Source: Hydrogenophaga sp.
GTDB lineage: Bacteria > Pseudomonadota > Gammaproteobacteria > Burkholderiales > Burkholderiaceae_C
NCBI GenBank assembly: GCA_018333605.1
Contig: JAGXSV010000043.1
Coordinates: 1 to 64,000, forward strand
DNA: 64,000 nt
Reading direction: 5' to 3'
This document shows, piece after piece, positions 33,607 through 43,010 of this stretch. The translations under genes and the position numbers were made by a program. Position 1 is the first letter of the stretch. Every line of letters starts with the position of its first letter. The notes under the pieces were generated by a model that was not told the DNA's origin, did not search any database, and saw nothing but the letters and a program-made list of their open reading frames with translations.

Positions 33607-35710
33607 GGCGGGCTTCCTCCAATTGGGCTTTCGCCACTTTCATCTCGTTTAGGTCCTCGAGCAGGCCCTTGGGGCAGGTGTGGCCACTGATGACACGCTC
33701 CCACCCCGCATCGAGCGGCACCAGGCTCCAGGGGCGCCCGGCGGCGCCGGGGATGCGCACGTCGATGAAGGTGCGCCGACAGTTGACGGTGCACCAGTGG
33801 CAGGTGGTGTGCTCGTTGGTGGTGGCGGTGTACTCGAGCGACTCGATCAGCGCGTAGCCGCGAAAGCGCGTCGGCGCGCCGGACTTCGCCCAGTCGATCG
33901 CGCACAGCGCGGCGCCGATCGCGCCGGCCTCGCCCGCGTGGGGGTGCACGACGACCTCGGCGTCCGGCACCTTGCTGCGGATGAAGTCGATCTGCGCCTT
34001 GACCACCGCCAGGTTGCGGTGGGTGCCGCCCTGCAGCACGAACTTGCGCCCGGCGGCGGCCAGGTTCTGGATCTGCCCCGCGTAGACCCAGACGTTGAGC
34101 GGCAGCACCGCAGCCAGCCCGGCCATGATCTCCTCGCGCGACCAGCCTTTGCGCTGCTGGTTGACGATGTCGGACTGCAGGAACACGCCGCAGCCCATGG
34201 CCAGTGCCGGCACCGAGCGCGCCTCGAAGGCGCGCTCGGCGTACTCGTCGAGCGGCACCCGGTAGCGCTCGGCCACGCCCTGCAGGAAGGCGCCGTTGCC
34301 CGACGAGCACTGCGAGTTCAGCCGGAAGTCGGCCACCGTGCCCTGGCGCAGCAGCATGATCTTCACGTCGCAGCCGCCGACGTCGCAGATCACGTCGGCA
34401 TCGGGGAAGCAGCGCAGCGCCGAGGTCGCGTGCGCCACCGTCTCGACCACCGCGACGTCGGCGCCGACGATGTCCTTCAGCAGGTCCTTGCCGTAGCCGG
34501 TGACGCCGAGCGCGGCGATACGCTCGAAGCCGGCGCCGCGCACCTCGCGCATGAGCGCCTTGGCGTCCTCAATCGGGTTGCCGTGTGAGGGTGCGTAGCA
34601 ACTCGCCAGCAAGTCACCGGCGAGCGACAGCACCACCGCCTTGGCCGTTGTGCTGCCGAAGTCGCAACCGACCGCCACCGGTGCGCCGAGCTGCGTCGGC
34701 GCGACAGCGGGCAGGCTGGCCCGCGGCGTGCCGTAGCTGTGCATGAAGCTGGCGAGTTCTTGTGCGTCGGCGACCAGCCCCTTGGCGCCCTCGCGCGCCT
34801 TGTGCTCGTGCTGCCCCTCTTCGATCCACCAGCGCAGCCGCTCGGTGCCGGTATAGACACCCACCTGCGGCGCCTCGCCGTGGCCGATCTCGACGCAGCC
34901 GATGCAGGCGTAGTACAGCGCGTCGCCGGGCACCACGATCAGCGACTCGGGGCTCGCCCCTGCGGGCAGTTCGACATGGCGCTCGCGCCACAGCCGCGCG
35001 AGGTGGTGCCGCCACGCCTGCTGCAAGCCCTTGAAGAACAGGTTCGGCCCGCCCAGCAGCAGCACCTGCGGCATCGGCGTGTTGCCCTTGGTCAGCGTGG
35101 CCAGGTTCTGGTAGACCACGGCCTCGAACAGGCTGGCGATGATCTCTTCGACCGGCACGCCGCTCTTGACCAGCGTGTTCGCGTCGGCCTCGGCGAAGAT
35201 GCCGCACTTGGAACTGATCTTGTGCAGCGTGCGGCCGCTGTAGTCCATCGCCGCCAGCCGCTCGGGCGCGATCTGCAGCTTGCGCGCCGTTTTTTCGATG
35301 AAGGTGCCGGTGCCGCCGCTGCACGCCGACTGCATGTAGACCTGCTTGGACTTGCCGTCGCCGCCGGACGTGAAGAACAGCGTCTTCATGTCCTCGCCGC
35401 CGATCTCGGAGACGAAGCCGACCTCGGGGTGCAGTTTTTCCACCGCCGCGGCCACCGCCACCACCTCCTGCACGAACCGGCCACCGACCAGCGGCGCGAT
35501 CAGCCCGCCGCCCGATCCGGTGATGAAGATGCGGTCGCGACCAGGTGTGAGGCCGCATTCGTCCTCCATGCGGCGCAGGAAGTCGAGCACCGTCTCGGCC
35601 TGCCGGGTGTCGTGGCGCCGGTAGTCGCGCCAGCGCACCACGCCGCCCTCGTCGGCAAGGGCCTTGACGGTGGTGGATCCGATGTCCAGACCGACGAATT
35701 TCATTGTCAT
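33527..35710 (-). CDS. Acyl-CoA dehydratase activase, tandem ASKHA (BadF/BadG/BcrA/BcrD) domains
   Basis: MTMKFVGLDIGSTTVKALAD.. and VAVGCDFGSTTAKAVVLSLAG: two ATPase repeats; CSGGTGTFIEKTA / CSSGNGAFLQGVA; SSKCGIFAEADANTL / AMGCGVFLQSDIVNQ. The ORF-track start at 37012 overlaps the neighbour's other frame; the real start is most likely 35704-35710. Confidence 0.88.
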   Translation of the reverse strand: MTMKFVGLDIGSTTVKALADEGGVVRWRDYRRHDTRQAETVLDFLRRMEDECGLTPGRDRIFITGSGGGLIAPLVGGRFVQEVVAVAAAVEKLHPEVGFVSEIGGEDMKTLFFTSGGDGKSKQVYMQSACSGGTGTFIEKTARKLQIAPERLAAMDYSGRTLHKISSKCGIFAEADANTLVKSGVPVEEIIASLFEAVVYQNLATLTKGNTPMPQVLLLGGPNLFFKGLQQAWRHHLARLWRERHVELPAGASPESLIVVPGDALYYACIGCVEIGHGEAPQVGVYTGTERLRWWIEEGQHEHKAREGAKGLVADAQELASFMHSYGTPRASLPAVAPTQLGAPVAVGCDFGSTTAKAVVLSLAGDLLASCYAPSHGNPIEDAKALMREVRGAGFERIAALGVTGYGKDLLKDIVGADVAVVETVAHATSALRCFPDADVICDVGGCDVKIMLLRQGTVADFRLNSQCSSGNGAFLQGVAERYRVPLDEYAERAFEARSVPALAMGCGVFLQSDIVNQQRKGWSREEIMAGLAAVLPLNVWVYAGQIQNLAAAGRKFVLQGGTHRNLAVVKAQIDFIRSKVPDAEVVVHPHAGEAGAIGAALCAIDWAKSGAPTRFRGYALIESLEYTATTNEHTTCHWCTVNCRRTFIDVRIPGAAGRPWSLVPLDAGWERVISGHTCPKGLLEDLNEMKVAKAQLEEARRAHPNIAELVRDAAFKPTRVELHSAD

Positions 35711-37350
35711 TGCCGCTCCTTCGCCACGTGCAGCGCCAGGTTGGCCGCGGTGCCGACGACGCCGTGGTGCGGCACGCGGTAGGTGGCGCGCGAGAGCTCG
35801 GGCCGGGCCGCGACGGCGGCGGCGACCTCGTCGTGCGTCATGCCGATGCGCTCCAGCACCGACGCGTACTCGTGCTGGGCGCGCTTCTTGGCTTCGGTCA
35901 GGATCATCTGGCAGCGCGACAGCGCATGCACCTCGGCGTCGCCCTTGATCTCGATCGGCGCGTACAGCAGATCGGGATGCTTGCCCAGCACCGCCGCCAT
36001 CGCGCCGATGCTCATCGTGTTGGGCATGCAGGCGTAGGGCGACAGCTCGCAGGTCATGTGCGCTTTCTTGCCCAGGTGCGCCCACAGCGCCTTGCCGATC
36101 AGCATGTCGCCTTCGCCGCCACTCATGCGGGCGTTGAAGTACGGCGCAGCGAGCCGACTCAGCTCGGCCTGCTCGGGCAGTTCGCGCGGCACGTCGGCCA
36201 GCGCGCGGCGCATGCGCCCGTAGGTCCAGCGCAGCAGCCCTTGGCCGACGCGGATGCCGGCGTACTTCAGGCGCGCACCGCGCTCGATGCCGATGCGTTC
36301 CTCGAACTCCTGCCCCGCGAAGCGCAGCAGGTAGTCCAGCCACACCGCTACCGCGGCCGGGTAGACCTCGGCGCCCTCGGCCTCGAGCCAGCGGTGGATG
36401 TTGTAGTTCGGGTCCCCCTCCACGGTCTGCAGGTAGAACTCGCCGGTGAGCTTCACCACCGGCTTGACGCGCAGGCGGTCGAGTTCGATGGTGTCGTAGC
36501 GGCGGCGCACCTCGCGCAGCGCGCGCACGAAGTAGCCGGTCGACAGGTGCCAGGCGGCGGCGCCCCACTGCGCGCCCCAACGCGCGCCGCGCCCGGGCCG
36601 CGCGCGCAAGACCTCGCACAGATAGGCCACCGCCTCCTGCGTCACGAGCTCGGTCTGGCCGGGAATTTTTTCGTAGGGTCGGCTCTGGTACTCCAGGTCC
36701 TGTATCACGTCGGCGAGCAGCACCGCCCACACCGCGCCCAGCGTGAAGGGCAGGTTCAGCTCCAGGCCACCTCCCTGGGCCGCGCCCTGATCGAGTTCGT
36801 TCTGCGCCAGCAGGAACATGCGCAGCGAATCGAGTCCGACATTGCGCAGCGCCAGTTCGTAGCTCTGGTGGTACTGCCCGAAGCGGCAGGCCCCGCAGGC
36901 GCCGGCGGTGACGTAGATGTACTCCTGCGCCACGCGCTGCGCGCCGATGCGCGCGGTCTGCTCGCGCAGGAAGTTGGCCAGGTTGCCGGTGGTGAAGCTG
37001 GTCGGGCAGCACTGGCCGATGTCGGCGACTTCGCGACCGGTAAGCAGGTCGGCACGCGTGGCCGTTGGCAGCACCTGGACGCGGTAGCCCAGATTTTCCA
37101 TGGCGGCCTGCATCAGGTGCTCGGCGCGCCAGTGCAGACCGCCGAAGAGCAGGGTGACGCTGTCGCGTTCCTCGCGCGGGAAGGGCCGCGGCTTGTAGGC
37201 CCGGTAGTGACCGCTCTGGCCCTGCGCAGGCGGCGCCGTGCGGGCGGGCAGCGCGACCGCGCCGCGCAGGGCACCCACGGTCGCGGCCTGCGTGACCACC
37301 CGAATCTTGCGCAAGGCGGCATGGCCGTCGCAGTCGTCACCGATCTTCAT
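35707..37350 (-). CDS. 2-hydroxyacyl-CoA dehydratase-like large subunit / activase-associated protein
   Basis: EVADIGQCCPTSFTTGNLANFL, VTAGACGACRFGQYHQSYE, MTCELSPYACMPNTMSIGAMAAVLG; stop overlaps the start of the next gene (ATGA). Confidence 0.8.
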   Translation of the reverse strand: MKIGDDCDGHAALRKIRVVTQAATVGALRGAVALPARTAPPAQGQSGHYRAYKPRPFPREERDSVTLLFGGLHWRAEHLMQAAMENLGYRVQVLPTATRADLLTGREVADIGQCCPTSFTTGNLANFLREQTARIGAQRVAQEYIYVTAGACGACRFGQYHQSYELALRNVGLDSLRMFLLAQNELDQGAAQGGGLELNLPFTLGAVWAVLLADVIQDLEYQSRPYEKIPGQTELVTQEAVAYLCEVLRARPGRGARWGAQWGAAAWHLSTGYFVRALREVRRRYDTIELDRLRVKPVVKLTGEFYLQTVEGDPNYNIHRWLEAEGAEVYPAAVAVWLDYLLRFAGQEFEERIGIERGARLKYAGIRVGQGLLRWTYGRMRRALADVPRELPEQAELSRLAAPYFNARMSGGEGDMLIGKALWAHLGKKAHMTCELSPYACMPNTMSIGAMAAVLGKHPDLLYAPIEIKGDAEVHALSRCQMILTEAKKRAQHEYASVLERIGMTHDEVAAAVAARPELSRATYRVPHHGVVGTAANLALHVAKERQ

Positions 37351-37578
37351 TTGTTTTCTCCTGGTTGAACCGGCAACGCAGCCGACATCGATGCAGGACC
37401 CGCATGCAATGCCGCAGGCGCCACAGAATCGACCCTTCCACCTATTCTGCATATGGGAGACCTTTTCGCAACAATGGTTCCGACGGCACCGGGGGCAGCG
37501 GCGATCAGGTCGACGCCTGGATGCGCTGGCTCAATCAAGGCCGTGCCTGCAGGGACAGCGGCACGCACGGCCCTGCCC

Positions 37579-38235
37579 TCAGCGCCGCCGCCGCCCGGCC
37601 CAGGCGCGAGCGGCCAGCACGACGGTAACGGCGGCGAGCAGCGGCCACAGGGTCTGCAGGTTCAGCAGATCGGCCGGTTTGTCGGCGGCCAGGGCGGCGT
37701 GGATGGTCTGGCTGTACAGCCCGGACTTGAGGGCAAAGCCGATCACCGCCGAGGCCAGGAAGGGCGCCAACGGCAGCCGCAGCGTGCCAGCGGTGTAGTT
37801 GATCACCGAGTGCGGGAATCCGGGCGCCAGACGGAGTGCGCATTGCAGCAGGAAGCCGCCTTCGCGCTGCATCAGGTGAAACCCACGGCTGCCCTGGATT
37901 TGCGCCAGCGCCGCGCCGGTGAGCTGGCGCGCGAACCCGTACGCACCCAGCGCGCCGACGCAGCCTCCCACGGTCAGGATCACCGTCGCCGGGCCCGGTG
38001 CGTAGAGCGGGGCGACCAGCCAGAGCAGAGCCGAGCCGGGCAGCGCGAAGGTGAAGAAAAGCACCTGCAGCAGCAGCAGCACGGCGACGAACCACCAGTG
38101 AACCGTCAGGCTGCGCGCCCATTCGAGCCACACACGGAGATCCACGACATCGAACGCCTGGGCGGCCAGGCCTGTCACGGCCAAAACGCCCAACACGAGC
38201 ATCGGCCACCAAGGGGAGAAGCGGTGGCTCGGCAT
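37579..38235 (-). CDS. TVP38/TMEM64 (VTT-domain) family membrane protein
   Basis: FFTFALPGSALLWLVAPLYAPGPATVILTVGGCVGALGAYGFAR, LRLAPGFPHSVINYTAGTLRLPLAPFL. Confidence 0.82.
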   Translation of the reverse strand: MPSHRFSPWWPMLVLGVLAVTGLAAQAFDVVDLRVWLEWARSLTVHWWFVAVLLLLQVLFFTFALPGSALLWLVAPLYAPGPATVILTVGGCVGALGAYGFARQLTGAALAQIQGSRGFHLMQREGGFLLQCALRLAPGFPHSVINYTAGTLRLPLAPFLASAVIGFALKSGLYSQTIHAALAADKPADLLNLQTLWPLLAAVTVVLAARAWAGRRRR

Positions 38236-38409
38236 GAGCGGAAGATTCTCAGTCTCTCAGCGACGGGGAAGCCATGCACCGCTCCCCCGCCGGGCTGACC
38301 GATGCGGACAGCGCCCGGGGTTTGCCGAGGCCGGCCGCGCAGGCGACCGCAGCCAGCACAAACGCCGTGCGGTCCGACCATTGCTCGCACGGCGTCGTTT
38401 CCATCGGAT

Positions 38410-39045
38410 TCAAGCAGCGGGCTTGACCCAGCGGAAGACGCGCATCGGCGGCAGGTTGCGCCACTCCCAGTCGACCTGGGGCACACCCAGGTGCGGCTCG
38501 GTATAGTCGGCCACGTGGGCGCGTAACTGGTAGGCGACGAAGCGGCCTTCCGGTGCCAGGCAGTCCTTGATGGACGCAACGACAGCTTGCACGGCGTCGA
38601 CCGGCAGTGTCGAGAACGGGATGCCCGAGACGACCACATCCGGCGCCGACAGCTGCCAGTGTTTGAGGTGCAGCGCCAGATCCACAGCACTGCCCTCCTG
38701 CACGACGAGTCGCGGGTCAGCGATGCGCTGCCGCAGCCGTTCGCAAAAGCGTGGATTCAAGTCGATCGCCAGCAGCCGCGCCTGTGGCGCCATGGCCCGC
38801 AGCAAGGCGCGCGTCGTACCACCGGTGCCGGGACCGAGTTCGACCACCACGCGCGCATCGCTCAGAGCGGCCGCCTGCACCACGCGCTGCTCGAGGAAGA
38901 CGGAACTCGGCGCGACGGAGGCGACAGCCAGCGGGCGCGACAAGAATTCACGCAGGAACGCCATGCCGTCGGCGAGGCGTGAGCTGCCAGGGGCAACGAT
39001 CCGGTCGCCGCCGCGAGGCGTGGCAGCGGTGGTGGTGCGCGACAT
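38410..39045 (-). CDS. Class I SAM-dependent methyltransferase (phospholipid N-methyltransferase-like)
   Basis: FLREFLSRPLAVASVAPSSVFLEQRVVQAA; VVVELGPGTGGTTRALL. Confidence 0.8.
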   Translation of the reverse strand: MSRTTTAATPRGGDRIVAPGSSRLADGMAFLREFLSRPLAVASVAPSSVFLEQRVVQAAALSDARVVVELGPGTGGTTRALLRAMAPQARLLAIDLNPRFCERLRQRIADPRLVVQEGSAVDLALHLKHWQLSAPDVVVSGIPFSTLPVDAVQAVVASIKDCLAPEGRFVAYQLRAHVADYTEPHLGVPQVDWEWRNLPPMRVFRWVKPAA

Positions 39046-39332
39046 GGCGATGACCTGTTTTTTCTGTTCGGTTGGCACGTGGACTCCAGGTGGCATGCGG
39101 GTGTCAACCCCGCGAAGTCGATGGGAACGGGCAATAGCGGGGCCAGCGCATCAAAGACGTCATTCGGAGGCACTCCCGACGGGATCGTTCCCACGATCCC
39201 CGAATGATCGGCAACCCACCGCTTGATTATCACCAACGCTCCAGCCTCGCGCGGGTGCCGACCGTATTGCGCCGGCTCGCACCAGCAGGCCCGGCGCGCA
39301 AGGTGTGCATGCTACCGGACCGGACACAACCG

Positions 39333-39620
39333 TCATGCCGCGCGCGCGGTGGACACCAGCACGTCGCCAACCGACTCGGCGAGCACACGTGTGGTCACAC
39401 TGCCGGGCAGGCAGTCCTCGACGACGCTCTGACCGTGCTTGCCGATGACGATCAGGTCGCCGTCGGACTCCTGCTCCTGCTCGATGATCGCCAGCACCAG
39501 TGCCTGCGCCGACGATGGGGAAAAGTCCACCGGAACGAGCACGCAGGTACAGGGCTCGCGCGCCTCTTGCTTGACGACGAGCAGCGGTCGGCGCGTCGTG
39601 CGCAGCAGCCGCCGGAGGTC
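39333..39620 (-). pseudogene. Universal stress protein (UspA-like) remnant
   Basis: RRPLLVVKQEAREPCTCVLVPVDFSPSSAQALVLAIIEQEQESDGDLIVIGKHGQSVVEDCLPGSVTTRVLAESVGDVLVSTARAA; N-terminal part missing. Confidence 0.75.
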
Positions 39621-39649
39621 GTTCCCAGAGCGAGGCGGCGCACGAAACC

Positions 39650-40067
39650 CGCGCCGCGCACTCGACGTGGATCGCCGCCAGCAGCGCCGGGGCGGCGATC
39701 TCGCCATAGACCACCGTGTACCCGTCGGCTCGACCCTGCACGACCCACTTGGGGTCGGTGTCGAAAGCGATGAAGGGCACGCCGCTGGCCTGCAGCAGCA
39801 CCGCCACCGTGTGCCCGACGCGGCCTTAGCCGCCGATCACGACCGGTGCCGTCACGTCGGCAACCCCCGGCAACGGCAGTTCGGGGTGCGGCACGCCGAA
39901 CCCGGCCAGCGCCTCGAACGCCGGCACAGGAATGGGCGGACCCACGGTGTACGGCCCAAGGATGACGCCCACCAGCAGGTAGCCCAGGCTGGGGGGACCT
40001 GCAGGCGCTGGCAGGCCAGCACGACCGCCACCGCCAGGAACAGCAAGATCTGCGTCAGGTGCGCCAT
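39650..40067 (-). pseudogene. Kef-type K+/H+ antiporter remnant (N-terminal TM start plus TrkA-N-like segment, internal deletion)
   Basis: MAHLTQILLFLAVAVVLACQRLQVP..GYLLVGVILGPYTVGPPIPVPAFEALAGFGV then (frameshift/deletion) DVTAPVVIGG*GRVGHTVAVLLQASGVPFIAFDTDPKWVVQGRADGYTVVYGEIAAPALLAAIH. Confidence 0.75.
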
Positions 40068-40099
40068 GATGGGCCGATCACGATCGACGCTGCCCAATG

Positions 40100-41016
40100 C
40101 ACGGGTCAGGCCGTCTTCAGGTCCGTGGTCAGCTCGAGGATCGCGGTGGCGCGAGCGAAGGCGTCCATCACGAGGGCACGGATCGCCTAATCGATGCGCC
40201 GGCGCGTGTCTTCCGAGAGAGTCGGGTCGCTCTGGCCGAACGCGGCCGACAGGTCGGGCAGGGTCGAGCGCTGCGCCTTGAGCGCGGCAGAGCCCAGGCC
40301 TCTGTCCATGCCGTAACGACTGACCAAGTCGCGCGCGATGTCGCTGGCCTTGGCCTGGTCACCGGCTGCGCCCGCGGACAGCTCGACGAACTCGCTGTCC
40401 GAAATCGAAAAAACGGAACCTTGGCGCCGCTGGCCACCAACTTCGCGAGCAAGGTCTTGCCGGTGCCCGGCGGGCCGACCAGCAGAACGCCCTTGGGAAT
40501 GTGCGCGCCCGGGCGCCCGTACGCCTGCGGATGGCGCAGGAAGTCGACCACATTCTCGCGTTCCTGGCGCGCCTCGTCGACGCCGGTGTCGGTCTGGATG
40601 TGGACCTTGGCCTTGCTCTTGCCGATGGCCATGAAGCTCCCCGTGCCCTGCTTATCGGTGAAGCGGCGCATGAGAAAGATCCACAGGCCGAAGAAGACCA
40701 GCGCCGGGATCACCCACGACAACAGGTCGCGCAGCAGCGTGCTCTCGACGACGCGGCTGAATGGCACGCCGTGGTGCTCGGGCCGGTCGATCCGTTCGGC
40801 CAGATCGGGCTCCACCCGGTTAGCCACCAGCGTGGTCTTGCGGCCCTCGGTCTGCTTCAACTGACCGGTGATGCGGTCTTCCTCGAGCGCTTTCTCGAAC
40901 TCGCTGCAGGGAACCACCTCAACCTGGGCCGCCGACGGCCCGATGTCTTGCGGGCTGATGAGCAGCACCAGGGCGATGCCCCAGTAGACGATGTTTCAGG
41001 TCTGCTTTTTTCCATG
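40100..41016 (-). pseudogene. ftsH-like AAA protease pseudogene lacking most of the AAA and the whole zinc-protease core
   Basis: [69 protein letters not shown]; then jumps to C-terminal [58 protein letters not shown]. No HEXXH. Confidence 0.85.
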
Positions 41017-41236
41017 GCGAGATCCAAGGCCGATAGACAAGCTTCCCCTGGGTGCCAGATGGCAAGACAGAGGCTTCGCGCCATGGTCAGCGCCCGTTTG
41101 ATGGATCGGCCTTGCCGCTGACTTGGAAATGGCGTCAATGTGACGATTTTTTCGGATCATCGATCAGGAATAATCGACTTTACCAGTGCGTTTTTTGCTG
41201 GAAAATCCAGGTTGTTTCCATCATCAGGTGGCCCCC

Positions 41237-41665
41237 ATGCTTCGCTTCGACATCCCGCGCGTCTGGTCCAACGTCATTCGTTTCGAGGCCCTGGGCACCA
41301 CCCTCGTCTGCATCCTGGCTCTGGTCGTATCGCCGTGGCTGCTGGGGCTGCTGGTCCTGCAGGGGGCCATTCGCGGCTTCATCGGGCACCACCGCTGCCC
41401 ATCGCACCTGCTGTGGAAGACCGTGCTCGGGCGCTTCGGCGTTGCCGGGAGGCTGGAAGATGCGGGCGCCAAGATGTTCGCCAACAAGGTGCTGTTCTTC
41501 GCCAGTTCGGTTTCTTTGGGCCTCTACGCGGCGGGCAGCGACCTCTGGGTCGTGCCCAGCATCGCGTTGATCATCTTCTCCACAGCGGAGTGGGCCCTGT
41601 CGTTCTGCGCGGCCTGCTGGGCCTACGGGGCTTGGTACCGCAGGTTTCCACCGACAGGGGCATGA
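41237..41665 (+). CDS. DUF4395-family membrane protein
   Basis: RFEALGTTLVCILALVVSPWLLGLLVLQGAIRGFIGHHRCPSHLLWKTVLGRFG. Confidence 0.7.
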   Translation: MLRFDIPRVWSNVIRFEALGTTLVCILALVVSPWLLGLLVLQGAIRGFIGHHRCPSHLLWKTVLGRFGVAGRLEDAGAKMFANKVLFFASSVSLGLYAAGSDLWVVPSIALIIFSTAEWALSFCAACWAYGAWYRRFPPTGA

Positions 41666-41761
41666 GTTTGAACGTCTTTTTTTCATGTCCATTCGCGATG
41701 CCCCGCGCACGTTCCCGAGAGGCTTCACCGCGTCTGCGTGCCATTTTGGGGTGAACGCACG

Positions 41762-42625
41762 GTGACGGATGACCCGACAGTCGGCAGCCCCTACCTGGGC
41801 AGACGCGTCGCCCTGCTCACCCAGCACGGCAAAGAACGGGTGATCGCGCCGGTGATCGAAGCGGCCTTGGGCTGCCTGGTGGAACGGGTCAGTGGCTACG
41901 ACACCGATCAGCTTGGCACCTTCACGCGCAACATTCCCCGAACAGGGACACAGTTGGAGGCCGCGCGCAAGAAGGCCCGCATCGGCATGGAACTGGCTGG
42001 TCTGCCACTCGGACTGGCCAGCGAGGGCGCCTTCGGTCCCGACCCGATGCTCGGCGCGATGCCTTGGAACGTCGAGCTTCTCGTCTTCCTCGACCACGAA
42101 TCAGGGATCGAGATCGTCGGTCTTGCCCAAGGCCGAGCGAGCCACGCACACCTCCTGACTTGCGCCTGGACCGCGGCTGCGGCCTTCGCCCGGCAGGCGG
42201 GGTTTCCCGCCCACCAGCTCGTCGTGCGACCCGAGGGTGAGAGCGACCCCCGCCACCGCAAAGGGATCGCCGACTGGGCGGACCTGGAAACGGCCTTCCA
42301 CTGGGCGCAATCTGAGGCGGAAGGCGGTCGGGTGTTCCTGGAGACCGACCTGCGGGCGCACGCCAATCCCACCCGCATGGACATGATCCAGCTCGCCGCA
42401 CACGACCTCGTTGCCCGTATTCTGTCGCGTTGCCCGTCCTGCGCAGCCCCCGGCTTCTGGCCCGTCGAGCGCGTCGCCGGTTTGCCGTGCCGCGACTGCG
42501 GCGCACCGACCCGCCAGCCCCGGGCCGACGTGTACGGCTGCGTGCGGTGCACCCATCGCGCGACCCGCGAGCGCACCGATGCCCTGTTCGCCGATCCCCA
42601 GCGGTGCGACGCGTGCAATCCGTGA
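41762..42625 (+). CDS. DUF6671-like protein
   Basis: GRRVALLTQHGKERVIAPVIEAALGCLVERVSGYDTDQLGTFTRNIPRTGTQLEAARKKARIGM; C-terminal zinc-ribbon-like cysteines (CPSCAAPGF..CRDCG..CVRCTHRA..CDACNP); GTG start. Confidence 0.72.
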   Translation: MTDDPTVGSPYLGRRVALLTQHGKERVIAPVIEAALGCLVERVSGYDTDQLGTFTRNIPRTGTQLEAARKKARIGMELAGLPLGLASEGAFGPDPMLGAMPWNVELLVFLDHESGIEIVGLAQGRASHAHLLTCAWTAAAAFARQAGFPAHQLVVRPEGESDPRHRKGIADWADLETAFHWAQSEAEGGRVFLETDLRAHANPTRMDMIQLAAHDLVARILSRCPSCAAPGFWPVERVAGLPCRDCGAPTRQPRADVYGCVRCTHRATRERTDALFADPQRCDACNP

Positions 42626-42679
42626 CCAGACAAAACGGTCTCGCCGCCCCATACGCCCGCCCTCCAAACCCCAATCGAT

Positions 42680-43010
42680 CCTATCGGTTCAAGGCTGTTG
42701 GAGCAACGTCAAGACCTGCAGGGGAGAAAGAACTTCTGCACCGGCGGCACCCCGGCGCGAGGTTTCACCAACCGCGCCCTGGTGGCCTCAGCGCGCGGCC
42801 ACGGTGAACATCCCAGCCGCGCGTCCCGCCACGATGTCGCGCTCGTCGACGCCCACCCAGATGCAGGCGTCCGGTCTGATACCCAGTCGGCTTGCCGCCA
42901 GGCGCAGGGGTTCAGAATGTGGCTTGGGCCAGGGCGTGGGGTCACCCCGGACCACGATTCCCGCTGCAGCCAGTTCGGGCAGCCCCGCCAGCATCACGGC
43001 ATTCACTGGC
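42680..43010 (-). pseudogene. Phosphoglycolate phosphatase (gph) C-terminal remnant
   Basis: VVRGDPTPWPKPHSEPLRLAASRLGIRPDACIWVGVDERDIVAGRAAGMFTVAA; shifted tail LSPLQVLTLLQQP*. Confidence 0.72.

Noticed and set aside
35711-37012. N-terminal ~430 aa of the 1161-aa ORF 33527-37012
   Set aside because: Out-of-frame readthrough of the 35707-37350 gene; the ASKHA protein begins at MTMKFVGLDIGSTT (35704-35710).
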